Origin: Petrosia ficiformis | Lineage: Eukaryota > Porifera > Demospongiae > Haplosclerida > Petrosiidae | Reading direction: 5' to 3' | Length of the DNA stretch: 64,000 nt | Assembly (NCBI GenBank): GCA_947044365.1 | Contig: OX345636.1 | Span: forward strand, 33,113,212-33,177,211 | In this document: piece by piece, positions 45,880 through 57,384 of the stretch | Layout of the letters: every line of letters begins with the position of its first letter | Position numbering within the stretch: the stretch's first letter is position 1 | Position numbers and translations under genes: made by a program | The notes under the pieces: model-generated | The model's input: only the letters and a program-made list of their open reading frames with translations | Database searches by the model: none | Told to the model about the DNA's origin: nothing

Positions 45880-47085
45880 TTGAAATTTATCTCAGGTTTC
45901 TTGGCGAAGGCTAAAACTTGATGATAGCATATATGGTTCAAACTGTAATGCAGAGCTTGTGCAAGGCTGGGCATGGATCTGAAGGTGAACCCTTTGTTAG
46001 GTGTGTCCAAGCTGCTCCTGAGCCTATGTGCATTTTAGCATCAACTTAGTTCAAAATTGTACAGATGTTTCTCATTTCGTTCATTTAGGAGTTGACCCAA
46101 CATTTAAGCTGGGAGAGTTCTATGTAACTCCAATTGTATTTCCACTAAGAATGTTAGTATATAACAAAACCACATTGAAAATCTCCCACATACTTGGGAC
46201 CAATGCTTATTCACCAAACACAAACGTTTCAAGCATACCACTTCCTTGCGTCAAAGTTAGTTAGTTTAAAAAGTCAATTAGCTGATGGTGAAACTGCTCT
46301 TTTTGATGCATTCTGAACTGTCTATCAAAATTGCATTCATCTCTGTTGTTTCTCACATTTTAAAAGGAACACAGAGCATAAGCTACGTGACCTCAATTTC
46401 CCAAACAGTCTTGAAGTATTGCAGTCTAGATGGAATACGTTGGAATTACAAAATCGATTGTTTCCTCAGGGAGTAGTGATGGACTCTGAATTTCACAAGT
46501 GGTTTACTAATGAGAAATCACATGCTATGATTAGGTGTATGTTGAAAAATGTTAGAATTAAAGCAGGTATGGGGCAGGAACCAGAGCATATTTACACCAA
46601 TATGTGCGAGTCAATGAAAGCTCGCACCGATTACAAAGCACAAGATCTTTGACAATTTGTTGACGAAATGTTTAAACTGCATCAAGCTCAGGAGAATCTT
46701 TTGAAGAAAGCTGTCCTCGGTAATGACCGTTGTCGTTTTAGAGATGAATATGAACATCTACAGATTGATTCCGATAAATGAGTGAAAAATCACAGAGAGC
46801 CCATCTCAACAAAGTGTACTCTGAATCATTAAGAGTATCCATAATACATCATACATCATCTGGAAGTACCGAGGACACCAGAGGTGAGAGTTTATCTGTA
46901 ACCTATAAAAACATCATAAACACTCATCGAATTAGTACTGACACTTTGAAAGATATTTGGGCAAAGGCGTATTATCTAGTTGATAATCTTGGATTAGTTT
47001 GTAAAGTGCCTGAACAACCAACTTCTGATAACAGGATGGTACCTAGCCTCACTGGAGATGAGCCTCATTACATTAAGCCACAGTA
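45880..47085 (+). pseudogene. Mutator-like transposase pseudogene
   Basis: Across shifting frames the plus strand yields VHLGVDPTFKLGEFYVTPIV (first Asp, about 46,095), ADGETALFDAF (second acidic motif, about 46,283), a His/Cys stretch (LCCFSH) and FHKWFTNEKSHAM. EPEHIYTNMCESMKA (about 46,585) is the region where MULE transposases have their third acidic residue. Frame breaks lie near 46,265, 46,310 and 46,440, with stops at about 46,650 and 46,780. The D..D..E order and spacing indicate a Mutator-type enzyme unlike the copy A family. No terminal repeats were found. Confidence 0.6.
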
Positions 47086-47304
47086 ATACAACTGAGTTAC
47101 AGCACTCCCAGTGCCTTTCATACACCTACTCAACATTATACATATAATTATAATTATGTAGATAACCTGATTTGTACAATTAAGTGTAAGTTCAACCACT
47201 ACTGTATATCATGTACCAGATAATTGGTTCCACAGATATGGCTTCTGATGTTGGGCTTTGTCATTGGATAATGTTGTAGGGTTTAGCCTGTTGGAAGGAA
47301 CATG

Positions 47305-48010
47305 TTAGGGCAAGGTTTAAGCATGCAATTAAAATAGTTCATTGCTCACACTAACCTTTTTGTTAATAATTATACATTTTAATTTGAGCAAAGAACTACT
47401 GAAAGAAAACCTACCTTCAGTTCTGTAAATTTATTTGATTTCACACGTTTAATTTAATGTCTAATTATAATACAAATACGAACAGAATCTCATTAATCAA
47501 AGGAATTTCAATTAATTGGGCGTGGCAATAATGGCTTTTTAAGCAACAGCCAAGATCTAGCTCTCTTACTACAGCGGGTACTTTCTCACTGTTTCATAAG
47601 GTATGTGTTATGATCATCTCGTTTATAATACCATTTTAAACAGTATGTCCATTGTGTAAAGTATAAAACAACGTTGATACAAAGTTATGTTTTAAAATAA
47701 CTGTTTTTAGGCATAACTTCACTACCCGTTTAAAAATCTTTCTACACAATGGACAGCAGAAAGATAAGCATTAAAATCTTCTCTGCTCCAATTTATAAAG
47801 CCTAAAACAATGGAGAAAGTAACCGCCTTTCAGTGTTTTGTAACTTTTCCTTATTCACAGAAACCTTTATTTAAAGTGTATGAAATGTAGTTAGATCTAC
47901 ATAGCTTCTGTAGAAAAAAAGATATAACAATTTGAATATTTTATAACTTTAGGGTGAAAATTGGGTGACCCATGCATTATTTGACCAGTGTACTAAATGT
48001 AGAATCTGGC
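47305..48010 (-). repeat. Direct repeat copy 1 (of 52,930-54,785)
   Basis: From aagcatgcaattaaaatagttcattg to gtgacccatgcattatttga, this region is largely identical to two flanking parts of 52,930-54,785. It lacks the ~1.1-kb coding block found there. Its minus-strand start (KSHYCHAQLIEIPLINEI) matches the first exon of the gene in copy 2 but hits a stop after FVFVL. It is either an internally deleted or non-autonomous relative, or an older copy. Confidence 0.82.
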
Positions 48011-48385
48011 TTCTACACCCCACCTGAAGGCCTATGTGGGGTCTGTAGTGAAATATAGTTAGCATAACCACAGCATCCTGGAGGAAGCTATATTTTAGAA
48101 ACCCACAACAATGATGATAGTGTAGTTGTTTAATAAGCCAGAACTTTTGATTCATATAACTCAAGCCCCCACTTTTTAATATTTATGTCCTTATTTAAGG
48201 GGGCATAGGGGCCTCATTCATTGGAAGGAGTGGTTTAGAACCCGAAGTTACTGAATAATGTATAACTCCACCTATGCACAAAATTATAGTAGTTGTGCCC
48301 TGTTACCATTCCCATTTTTATTCACTGGGGTATTTTTGTATTTTTTAGCCTGCTACACTAAATTACTAGTAACGTACCTTTTTGC

Positions 48386-48708
48386 ATATATATTATATAT
48401 ATATTATGTATATATATATATATCCCAATACGGCAAAACATCAAAGTAAGCCACAGGGATATATATAAGATATAGCACCCTGTGGTCGAAACAGACTACA
48501 AGAAAACAACGCTTACCTTCTCCAAAGTGCCGACAAAATGGTAGGAGAAGTATCAGACATCAACAAAGGTTTTGTCTTTCGTGATATACATTGGTTATAT
48601 ATCACAGCCACTCGTGCTATATCAGATTTATAACAAACCTCGCCCTCCGGCTCGGTTTTTATAAATCTTCGTGCTGTGATATAACATATACATATATTTA
48701 TATATATA

Positions 48709-48751
<43 letters not shown>

Positions 48752-48764
48752 TGTATAGGTTATG
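48386..48764. mobile_element. Dispersed repeat family 1, short copy, bordered by TA microsatellites
   Basis: The core 48,430-48,680 shares the aaacatcaaag end and the CCTCGCCCTCCGGCTCGG...TATAAATC block with 11,372-12,155. (TA)n runs flank it at about 48,386-48,422 and 48,690-48,745. No coding region is intact. Confidence 0.6.
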
Positions 48765-49125
48765 TCACAGCACGAGGATTGGTACAAATAACAATAATCG
48801 TCCTGGCGATGTGTTTCATCCCGATTTCAAGTTTTGGCAAGCCAGGTTATTTCGACGTCAGTGTGAGGAATTCATTTCAGTCACAATTTCTCTCACGTGC
48901 ATCAGAACACCCAGGTGCAGCAGGCGAAGCAGGAGAATTAGACAAGGACGACAAACATGAAAAGGATGTAACCGCCACAGGTGGTTTATTTTTTCCTCTG
49001 ATAGTGGAGACTTTTGGCATTTGGGACACCTAATAGCCTGAGAACACTAAAAATAATTGCCTCAAACGCGGCATCGATCAATGGCATCCCCCTATCTCTA
49101 GCAACCAGAAATTTAATCTAACTGT
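48765..49125 (+). pseudogene. Retroelement C-terminal fragment (RT-associated), broken
   Basis: The plus strand encodes LVQITIIVLAMCFIPISS, then YFDVSVRNSFQSQFLSRA, a charged KDDKHEKDV stretch and LFFPLIVETFGIWDT. After a one-base shift near 49,032 comes SLRTLKIIASNAASINGIPL. A D-x-R/S-V-x-N strand, a Lys/Glu region and F-x-P-L-V-x-x-T-G are what is usually seen downstream of reverse transcriptase in many animal retroelements (a nuclease-like tail). No RT domain is present here. The call is from pattern memory and is moderate at best. Confidence 0.42.
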
Positions 49126-49129
49126 GGGT

Positions 49130-50855
49130 TTTTAATGCCCGAATGGTACTTTCAATTTTAATAGATATTGGAATCGTCCCAAGTATGTGGGACATCTCCA
49201 ATTAATTAGATCTAACTATTATCACTTTTATTTTTACTTTAATTATATTATTATCATTTGACACACACATATATATATATATAGACATGTATATATATAA
49301 CTTGATGCTTTATTGTACTTACCAACTATGATGTTCTCAGAAATCACAAACAGTATTACACAAAAGTAGATTTGACAATATTTAATACAGAAAAGTAGAC
49401 CTGAAAAAAAAACAGCAATAACTAAAAAACGGAGAGGAGTTTGTCTTCTATTCTTTCCAAGTTGCTTCTGGTAAAGATTCGAATATTTTTAACAGTTTAA
49501 TAATTGGAATATACGGTAGAAATATCGATGAACTGGTCCAAAACCTGGCTGTTTCTCCATTGAAAACTGTACTTAAGCATTAGAAAATGGCGACTGAAAT
49601 TTTGTGTCTTGAACTGCTCCCAAAAATTTTTGAAAGGACTCTATGAGTCCGAAAATTTTATGTAGTTAATGCCTCACCATCTGTTTCTTTACCTGTGTTG
49701 TCTTGTCCCAACACAGGTCTTTCCTGTATGAATCCCTGCTTGTAAGTAACATCACCTTTTATTTAACTAACTAAAAGTGCCCATTATTGGCTAACTTTCA
49801 TTTTAGTTAGTTATAGTTATTAGTAATTAAAGAAATTGAGACTAACACCCACGCTCATTGGGGTTACTAAGTTAATAACCTCACCAATTTCTATGATTTT
49901 GAGATAATCAGGAGCTCTTGATCCATAATAAGTAAAAACATGAATTGCCCTCACAACTGAGTTAACCTTTTTTTAACCTTGACAAAATATTGTTGTGGGC
50001 CAGTGTTTCATCAGCAAATTGTACAACTTTCGAAGTAGACTTGAGTGTATGAAAGCTTAGTAGTCTTCAAAATTGATGGCTTGTAGTATCTGTATAACTT
50101 AACATGATTTAAATTTGCCTAGTTAGATACAACACCTTTCAAGGTGGCCAATGATACTAAAATCATGCTTTGCAAGTTAAGTTGCAGCAAGACAAATGTT
50201 TACAACGCAGCCATTTCAGTAACACAATTTTGATCGGGTGCATGGGCATTCACAATTCCTACCTCTTCACTGCATTTTCTCAATGTATAAAGTGGATGTT
50301 ATATTTATATTACGATTACTCAGTTCTTCTTGCATTTGGATTGTTTAATTATTTGCATCATATTTTTTTAGGGTGTTTTCGAGGTGGAAAAAATAAGAGA
50401 AAGGCAGTAGCCTGAATTGTATATACTAGTCATCTGTCATATGAATGAGGACAATCAAATCATTACCGAGATAAAAAAGAACATAGCAGTATGCCTATAT
50501 TGCCTTTTAGCAGCCTACTTCTGTCTGCTTTAATATCAAATATCCGAGAGGATGTAAATGTTTGTTGAATTGCTTGTACTGAAATCAGCCAGTGACAAAA
50601 TTCCATCCATCTGTCAACCATTTGATAACACTTTGGCAGTGGACATTATCTAATAATTATCATCAATTTTTTAATAATATTTGTAAAACTCTTGTTGGAG
50701 TGTACAACACCCTTACTTAAGGTTGTAATCTTTTCCGTGGGTGGATGCTACTCCAATCAGTTTCTAGTCTTGCCAACTTCTTGCTGCATACAAGTAATTA
50801 TTGGGCCTAAATGTTTTCACTGATAGTTTATTTTCAGAAACAGGGTGGGTGGGAA
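49130..50855. other. Gene-poor stretch with a shared short repeat
   Basis: Near 49,760-49,825 the run ctaactaaaagtgcccatta and following bases match 605-650 in the kelch intron, a dispersed element fragment. A short TA microsatellite is at about 49,268-49,282. The motif aatatttgtaaaactcttgt plus tggagtgtacaacac at 50,676-50,712 recurs at 51,313-51,347. No gene is supported. Confidence 0.5.
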
Positions 50856-50859
50856 ACAA

Positions 50860-51245
50860 TGGCGGGGTAACTGTAGTTGCTCTCTGAGAAAGATCGGAGT
50901 TTGATAGTGTCTAGAAAGGTAAATTTTATGGTTTCAGTGAAAAGCTACAGAATTCAGCTTTCTTCAGCCTCTTGTAACTATAAAAGTAAAATGAATTTGC
51001 AGAAAACGGCTCTATTTGTTTTTTCAAAATGCATTGTACTTGATGCACGCCATGATTGGTGGGCATGGCTTTCTTGGTTTTGTACTTATTACGATTGCAA
51101 AAATGGACATTTTTCCAACACTCCCACTCTTGCAGACAAGTATAAAGATCATCAGAAGATATGAAGGTTGCTATTACACCAGGTTAGAGTCATATTATAT
51201 AATATTCTATTTTGAGTCGCATCCGCCCACTCCCTAGTACCACCT
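50860..51245 (+). repeat. Dispersed repeat family 2, copy 1
   Basis: Close to 390 bp is matched in reverse complement at 61,880-62,260. Shared blocks include cagtgaaaagctacagaatt, ttcttcagcctcttgtaact and cactccctagtaccaccttaa at the end. An open frame through it is weakly kept in both copies but contains no known domain. Confidence 0.85.
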
Positions 51246-51655
51246 TAACAGTGGGTTAATTATCTAATACATAATTATTATCGGTTTTTTTTTTGTATAC
51301 ATGTTATTCATAATATTTGTAAAACTCTTGTTGGAGTGTACAACACACTTACTTTGCAGTGGGTTAATTACACTTAGTCGTGAGGGTGTGTTAGGCAACT
51401 CTACCAAATGGTGCATGTACTGTGACATGTTATGCACACTTGATTTAGTGTGCTGAGCACACATACAGTTTTTACAGTGTGGTGCTTTAAACTGTAATTC
51501 ACCAATAAGTTCCTTAGAACCAATACTAGTCATCTTTTTCCCACTACTATCATACACATGTATACAGTAGTTTTAACTAGCAATAAACATATCAGCGAAG
51601 ACAACATACAAGAGATTACCTTCCAAGAAGGAATAATTATGTTCATCAAAAGGAC

Positions 51656-52649
51656 TACTCTGGATTAGTCTCGCGAGCCAGCCCCTTCGCTTGTGGAGGA
51701 AGGGTCTGGTGAACTGCCTTGTAACTCGCTACAAGAATCTTCCAGCCCAATCAGATTACAGGAAAACTCGTTAATGATATTCATGGAGCATAAGAAAACA
51801 TAGAATCAGTCTTGCGAAAAAAGCAGCTAACAATCTCGGATATGTTTGTTTTTAAAGCCAGAACAAGAAGATATTATTGTAAACTTTACTGGTAGTAGAG
51901 ATGTGTTCGTGGCTTTGCCTACTGGATACGGCAAGAGCTTATGTTATGAATGTCTGCCATTTGTGTTCGACGAAATCAGAGGCTTAAAAGAGCTATCTTT
52001 TGTCATTGTAGTTACTTCTCTTGTGTCCATAATGAAGAGTCAACTGTCCAAATTAAACGAGAGTGGTGTTTCAGCTGGATATATCACATCTAAAGTTGAC
52101 AAAGCTATGAAACATCGAGTGAGACAAGGATTGTGTAGGATTGTATTTTTTAGCCCAGAGATGTTGTTGGGACATCAGCAGTGGAGACGTATGCTATTGG
52201 AAGAACCTTATGGTGATAATATAGTAGCATTTGTGGTACGATCACATTCTGGATTCAATGATAAGGGTTGTCTGGCTTTGTCTATTTTGAGAATAATTCA
52301 TCTCGCAGCTTTTGATACCTCTGTAATGCACTAAAACACTGTCTGCATACATATCCACACAACAATAACTAAATGTCATCTTCTGATACAAACTTCTCTG
52401 TAAGTATACATTTCAATGTACTTACAACTGCCTTGCTCTGCTTGCTTTGTAGATTCCTACGATCACTACTACCCTTCGTATCTCCACAACAAGAACAGGT
52501 TGGTTGCAATGCAAACGTCGCCATCTTTTAATTAATTAACGTTGCACAGCGTGACGTCATTCAATAATTACAATTCAAAAATACAAGTAGCTTGTTGGCA
52601 GTTCACCAGACCCTCCCTCCACAAGCGAAGGGGCTGGCTCGCGAGACTA
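51656..52649 (+). mobile_element. TAGTCTCGCG-type TIR element, copy 2 with helicase, 9-bp TSD
   Basis: The ends tagtctcgcgagccagcccc (51656) and its exact reverse complement (52649) begin inverted repeats of about 60 bp. The target ninemer actctggat is perfect at 51647-51655 and 52650-52658. A 9-bp duplication is characteristic of Mutator-type insertion. The element is 994 bp and carries a RecQ-like helicase fragment. It is the same family as 41,345-41,932, which shares the end sequence. Confidence 0.93.
51846..52334 (+). pseudogene. RecQ-like helicase fragment in TIR element
   Basis: The frame reads FLKPEQEDIIVNF, then DVFVALPTGYGKSLCYECLP (Walker A, motif I, about 51,905-51,960), IVVTSLVSIMKSQL (motif Ia), SAGYITS and RIVFFSPEMLL. 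The expected DEAH box after VAFVV is replaced by RSHSGF and the frame soon ends, so ATP hydrolysis motif II and the second RecA lobe are missing. Such helicase N-terminal halves occur as captured or native genes in some animal DNA transposons. It is inactive. Confidence 0.8.
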
Positions 52650-52929
52650 ACTCTGGATATCTTGATCATGTATAGTAATTGGGAGCTTCTGTTTTCCTGA
52701 TTGTTGAAATGCAACGGCTTTTCTACACTTTTCTTTCCGGTGTTTGACATATTAGTAGTTACATTTACTTGTACACTTATTATTGTACCACTGACAAAAA
52801 TAGCTGAATAGCTATTAAAATATGAGGTTTTCTTTCTCATTGAAGAGTTACACAGGGCAGTTAATGCATGGACCCTGCTACAGGTGAAAACTTCACCTGT
52901 TAGCACCTCTACTATAAGAATGGAATTTC

Positions 52930-54785
52930 AATTGTATGTTTAAGCATGCAATTAAAATAGTTCATTGTTAACACCTTTATAAATTAAGATATAAGTAAAT
53001 ACTTAAAAATAAATTATTGTTACAAAGAAGTATTCCATATTCTCAGCAGACACTTTATATGTTTATATTTGGCAAAAAGATCTTGGTACTCTTCATTAGC
53101 TGGTAACTCAGCATTTTTTCGGAAGTAACTTTTCTCTAAGTTCGATAGCTGACTCCTAATAATCCCATGTGATTGAATAACCTTTTGCTGCAATTTGGCT
53201 AGCAAATCTTTATATAGAGATATGTCTTTTGAATTTAATTTCTTTTTATCATGTTTCCTCTTCAAAAGACAGTGCAAATTGTCAAATTTTACTAACTCAG
53301 TAGAAGTACCTAATATACGGTACAGTGACAAACCATGAGTTGTTTTCCATTCTCTTGAGGATTTTGCTACATCTTGGTCAGTGAATGGTAAAGCAGCTAT
53401 TTCAGCATTTTCTCTGTAAGATTCATTATCTTTAGTTTCTTTAGCGAGTTCCTCTCTATCAGGAGCAAGTATCATTGATATGTTAATTGCACTGGATGAC
53501 TGTGGTAAATGTTGACGGGATGGTGTTTTGCACATTTGAGAAGCAGATGTGGAGGAAACAGGTGTGCTGGTTACAGGATCTACTGTACTACCTTGAAGAG
53601 AAAGTGATGATTTTTGAAAAGCATGGGATAACGATTCAGAAGCAGACACTTCAGGGGAAGGAAATGGCGTACTAGTTATAGGATCTACGGCAGGGGAATC
53701 GCAAAGTTGATTCAAGGAAGCTGGTGTGCTAGTTATATGATCTGTGGTGGTAGGTTGATATGTAGCACTGTAATATCCAGAGAAGTCTCCATTTTCGTCA
53801 TAAAGTCTGATGTCTGTAGCTGGTAAAGTAACGTGTTTAACGAATATTTCTTTCCTTTTATTTTTATTTCTGCTATTTATCTGCTTCATGTTGACAGATC
53901 TGAAGTGAGACAGTACTGGTCCCTCTGCTCTAAAGTTTAAATCACAATCTGCATCAAAAAACTGTATTCCATCGCCTTTATTAGTCCACCAAATATCTTC
54001 ACCATAAATGGCGAAAGAACTTATTTGTGCAAGGTGTGCCTGCCAACTAACACTGTGTTTATTCATAAACTGAAATGTAATTGAAGTACCTTTGTAGGGA
54101 GGAATTCCTACTGAAAAAACCTACCTTCAATTCTGCAAATTTATTTGTTTTCACACGTTTAACAGCTGTGTCTAATACAAATACGAACGGAATCTCATTA
54201 ATCAAAGGAATTTCAATTAATTGGGCGTGGCAATAATGGCTTTTCAAGCAACAGCCAAGATCTAGCTCTCTTTACACAGCGGGTACTTTCTCGCTGTTTC
54301 ATAAGGTATGTGTTATGATCATTTCGTTTATAATACCATTTTAAACAGAATGTTCATTGTGTAAAGTATAAAACAACGTGGATACAAAGTTATGCCTTTA
54401 AATAGACGATATTTTGCCCTTAAAATACCTGCTTTTAGGCATAACTTTACTATGCATTGAAAAATGTTTCTACACAATGGACAGCAGAAAGATAAGCATA
54501 AAACCCTTCTCTGCTCCAATTTCTAAAGCCTAAAACAGTGGAGAAAGTACCCGCCTTTCAGCGTTTTGTTGATAAAGTCTGCGCCATGTTTTGTATCTTT
54601 TCATTGTTCACAGAAACGTTTTATTTAAACTGCATATATCATTTTAAACTGTATGAAATATTCTTTATGATGGATGCAGTTAGGTCTACATAGCTTCTGT
54701 AGAAAAAAAGATATAACAATTTGAAAATGTTAAAATTTTAGAGTAAAAATTGGGTGACCCATGCATTAATTGACCAGTGTAACCA
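52930..54785 (-). repeat. Direct repeat copy 2, long form
   Basis: Outer parts match 47,305-48,010: the aagcatgcaattaaaatagt start at 52,943 and the block 54,110-54,785 up to gggtgacccatgcattaatt. The long form differs by the ~1.1-kb coding part. No clear TIR or TSD was found at either copy. Confidence 0.75.
53020..54247 (-). CDS. Unknown 396-aa protein encoded in a repeat
   Basis: Three in-frame exons: 54125-54247 (MKSHYCHAQLIEIPLI...), 54090-54107 (EFLPTK) and 53020-54069, with GT..AG borders and matching phase. Residues 60-120 are Trp/aromatic-rich (EDIWWTNKGDGIQFFDAD). Residues 150-250 are Ser/Thr/Pro-rich with four VDPITSTP-like repeats. The tail is helical and basic (KRKHDKKKLNSKDISLYKDLL; KYKHIKCLLRIW). 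No known domain is recognised. The frame is intact, although the surrounding repeat is duplicated at 47,305-48,010 without it, so the gene may belong to a mobile element. Confidence 0.65.
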
Positions 54786-55387
54786 TTCGAACACCAATAT
54801 CACATATATGTGACATTTCACCCCTACGTGGTTTGCAGTGTGTTCCTAGCTTTACAAAGCTCTCCAAATGCTTGTGTTTGGCGTCAGGCAGAAGCCCATG
54901 AAAATGGCTAAAAAAAATTGATGGTTTTACGGCCGCCCTTTGGGCAAAATAACGAGTACGGGGGAATATTAAAGGGGGTGTCCCCCCGTTAAATGGGAGT
55001 TCGAAGGGGGCACAGACCTCGCCGCCCACGCGATTTGTGGTTTCAATGACCCCTTGCTGTAAAACCTGAAATTGTGGGTGTAGTTGGTGCCCAACATGCA
55101 ATGGTGTCATTTTGTTTGCCCTAGTTCCAGTCAAAAGAGGGAGAGTACTGCATTTCATTTAATCGTACGAAGCGCTTGGGGATTTTTGAGTCCAGGTAAG
55201 AACGTTGGTAGAAGTAGTACTCCATGTCGAAAAAGGAGCCAGGTTTGGGGTAGAGCAAGTGAACGGTGGCCAAAATATATGCAATAGAGTCGCGAGTGTT
55301 GGAAATAGGAAGAATTTCGAAAAACAAGCTTAGTCCTCTAAGGGTTAAAAAAATACTATTCCTTTGTGTCCAAGATGAAGTAGGCAT
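54766..55387 (-). pseudogene. GC-richer coding remnant, unrecognised
   Basis: Two overlapping minus-strand frames (55387-55121, then 55158-54766) join by one base shift near 55,140. They read KIPKRFVRLNEMQYSP, then RANKMTPLHVGHQLHPQFQV, VCAPFELPFNGGTPPLIFPR and KHLESFVKLGTHC. Base composition is clearly richer in G+C than the neighbours (runs such as gggggtgtccccccg at 54,976). The source could be a viral or foreign gene or a degraded host gene; I cannot name it. Confidence 0.45.
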
Positions 55388-55399
55388 CCTTATTAGTAG

Positions 55400-56200
55400 G
55401 AAACAGTTGTCTACTATTCTTCATATTGCGTATTGTCCAAGAACATGCCACCGACATGAGTGTCACATGTTCAAATATTGAATGCCATCAACACAAACAC
55501 CAAAAATGTCTCAAGACACCTTTTGTGAAATACACACTTTTCCAGCTGTGATGATTGGTGATTTCATTTGAAAATCAGTACTTCGTGGTAATGTGAATCT
55601 ATAGTTTACCGTCTCAAAAGTTTTAAAAATTTTAACAGTTCTATTTTCTTTGAATCAAATGGTCCTTACAGTGAATCCTACAACATTTGGCAATGTCAAA
55701 ATAAATATCTGTGAGAATCTCACCTTCCATCTTCAGGATTTAAGCTCTATTGTATATTCTGCAATCCTGGTCTCACTAGCCACTTTATCTTCACAACCAG
55801 TACTTGTAAATGTGATTCAGTCTTTCTTGAGTCAAAGCAAGATAATTCAATATAGTCAAGTTTCTCATTATCAAACACATTGGTCTTGATACTGCATTTT
55901 GTCTGTTATCAGGAGATGTAAATTAATTTTTATATATTACTTCAATTGACTACCTTGTTATTCTAGGCTCATACCTGTGTTAGCATAATTCTGAAAAACT
56001 AGACCACAATTCATGCACACTTTACAAGCAACTTCAACTGTTCATTTTCTTAAACTAACTTAGATATAGTATATATTTGTTACCACCTGCCGTTTAGGTA
56101 TCTTTTCTTTACAGCATCACTTCTCTTACCATGTTGATAGTGCTAAACAAAAACTTTCTGCCTTTGGTCTGCGAGCCATACTCTCTCAGTTAAAAGTTAA
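55400..56200. other. Spacer before the Tc1-type element
   Basis: A 79-codon open frame at 55,650-55,889 (plus; LTVNPTTFGNVKINICENLT) has no domain. The rest is AT-rich sequence without recognised elements. Confidence 0.45.
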
Positions 56201-56312
56201 TTATTACTGTCGTTTCCAGTAATCTTGCAACGGCGCTCTCAAACCGGAGATGACGTAACCTAATTTTTTTGCTTAGTCAGCAAACAATTTCTAGCGGGAA
56301 TTTTGAATTTTA

Positions 56313-57305
56313 ATGATGGATTCTTACGAACCAACTCAAACCATTGCTTACAGCAATGATTTGAGATGGAGGATGGTGTATCAAAGGAAAGTACTGAAGT
56401 ATAACTATGCAGAGATCTCCAGAAATCTCGGTGTAGACAAATCTACAGTTCAAAGGACTGTTGTTCTGTTTGATACAACTGGTGCTGTTGATAAAAAAGT
56501 CTACCCCAAGGAAAATTCATTCAGAACGCTGACACTTCCAGCTCAATTACTCATTCTAAACCTTATTATCGAAAGACCTTCTGCTTATTTAAGTGAGATT
56601 CAACAGGAAATTGAAAATACACTTCAGATTGAATTAAGTATTTCAACTATATGTAGATTTTTAAAAGAAAATGGTTTCTCCAGACAAAAACTACAGCGAG
56701 TTGCACTACAACAAGATTTACTCTTAAGAGACCAGTTCATGTCAGACGCATCTGTCTTTTCACAAGAAATGTTTGTGTTTGTGGATGAAACAGGAGCAGA
56801 CCAAAGAAATTGCCTTCGAAAATATGGGTACAGTCTACGTGGAAAGACTCCTGTATCTCATGAGTTCGTAATTAGAGGAGAAAGGGTTTCTGCAATTGCA
56901 TGTATGTCGTCATCTAGAATACTGGATATTAAAACAGTTAAAGGAACATCTGATGGAGATATATTTTATGACTTTACACAGACACATCTTCTACCATACT
57001 TAATGCCATATAATGGTATTAATATGCATTCCGTAGTTGTTTTAGATAATTGTTCAATTCACCATGTCTATGAAGTTAGAAAGGCAATTGAAGATGTTGG
57101 TGCTCTAGTTCTGTTTCTACCACCATACTCACCAGACCTTAATCCAATTGAGGAAGTATTTTCAAAAGTAAAGTACAGTCTTAAAACAATATCTATAGAA
57201 CTACCACACATTACAGACCTGAATACTCTTCTATTAGCAAGCTTTACAACAGTAACAATGGAAGATTGTGTTGGATACATTAATCACTGCAAAATTTATT
57301 ATTAA
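56313..57305 (+). CDS. Tc1/IS630-type DD34E transposase, 330 aa
   Basis: The intact single frame begins MMDSYEPTQT. Residues 15-55 form a helix-turn-helix (YNYAEISRNLGVDKSTVQRT) and residues 95-125 a second DNA-binding helix set (LSISTICRFLKENGFSRQ). The catalytic residues are Asp158 (MFVFVDETGAD), Asp245 (VVVLDNCSIHH) and Glu280 (PYSPDLNPIEEVFSKVK), giving the canonical D..D-34-E spacing. It binds the element's ends and performs cut-and-paste transposition in the nucleus. With no stops or shifts it is probably active or recently so. Confidence 0.93.
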   Translation: MMDSYEPTQTIAYSNDLRWRMVYQRKVLKYNYAEISRNLGVDKSTVQRTVVLFDTTGAVDKKVYPKENSFRTLTLPAQLLILNLIIERPSAYLSEIQQEIENTLQIELSISTICRFLKENGFSRQKLQRVALQQDLLLRDQFMSDASVFSQEMFVFVDETGADQRNCLRKYGYSLRGKTPVSHEFVIRGERVSAIACMSSSRILDIKTVKGTSDGDIFYDFTQTHLLPYLMPYNGINMHSVVVLDNCSIHHVYEVRKAIEDVGALVLFLPPYSPDLNPIEEVFSKVKYSLKTISIELPHITDLNTLLLASFTTVTMEDCVGYINHCKIYY

Positions 57306-57384
57306 TCAAATTGATTGTCTAATAACCAAACTTTAAATATTTCTCAATTATAAGCAAACATGAAAGGATATATATACCTCTTGT

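Noticed and set aside
48751..48960. 69-residue frame overlapping the retroelement fragment
   Set aside because: Alternative frame of the same DNA; the frame with FDVSVRN and FFPLIVET shows the pattern.
57068..57280. 70-residue minus-strand frame
   Set aside because: Shadow of the DD34E transposase.
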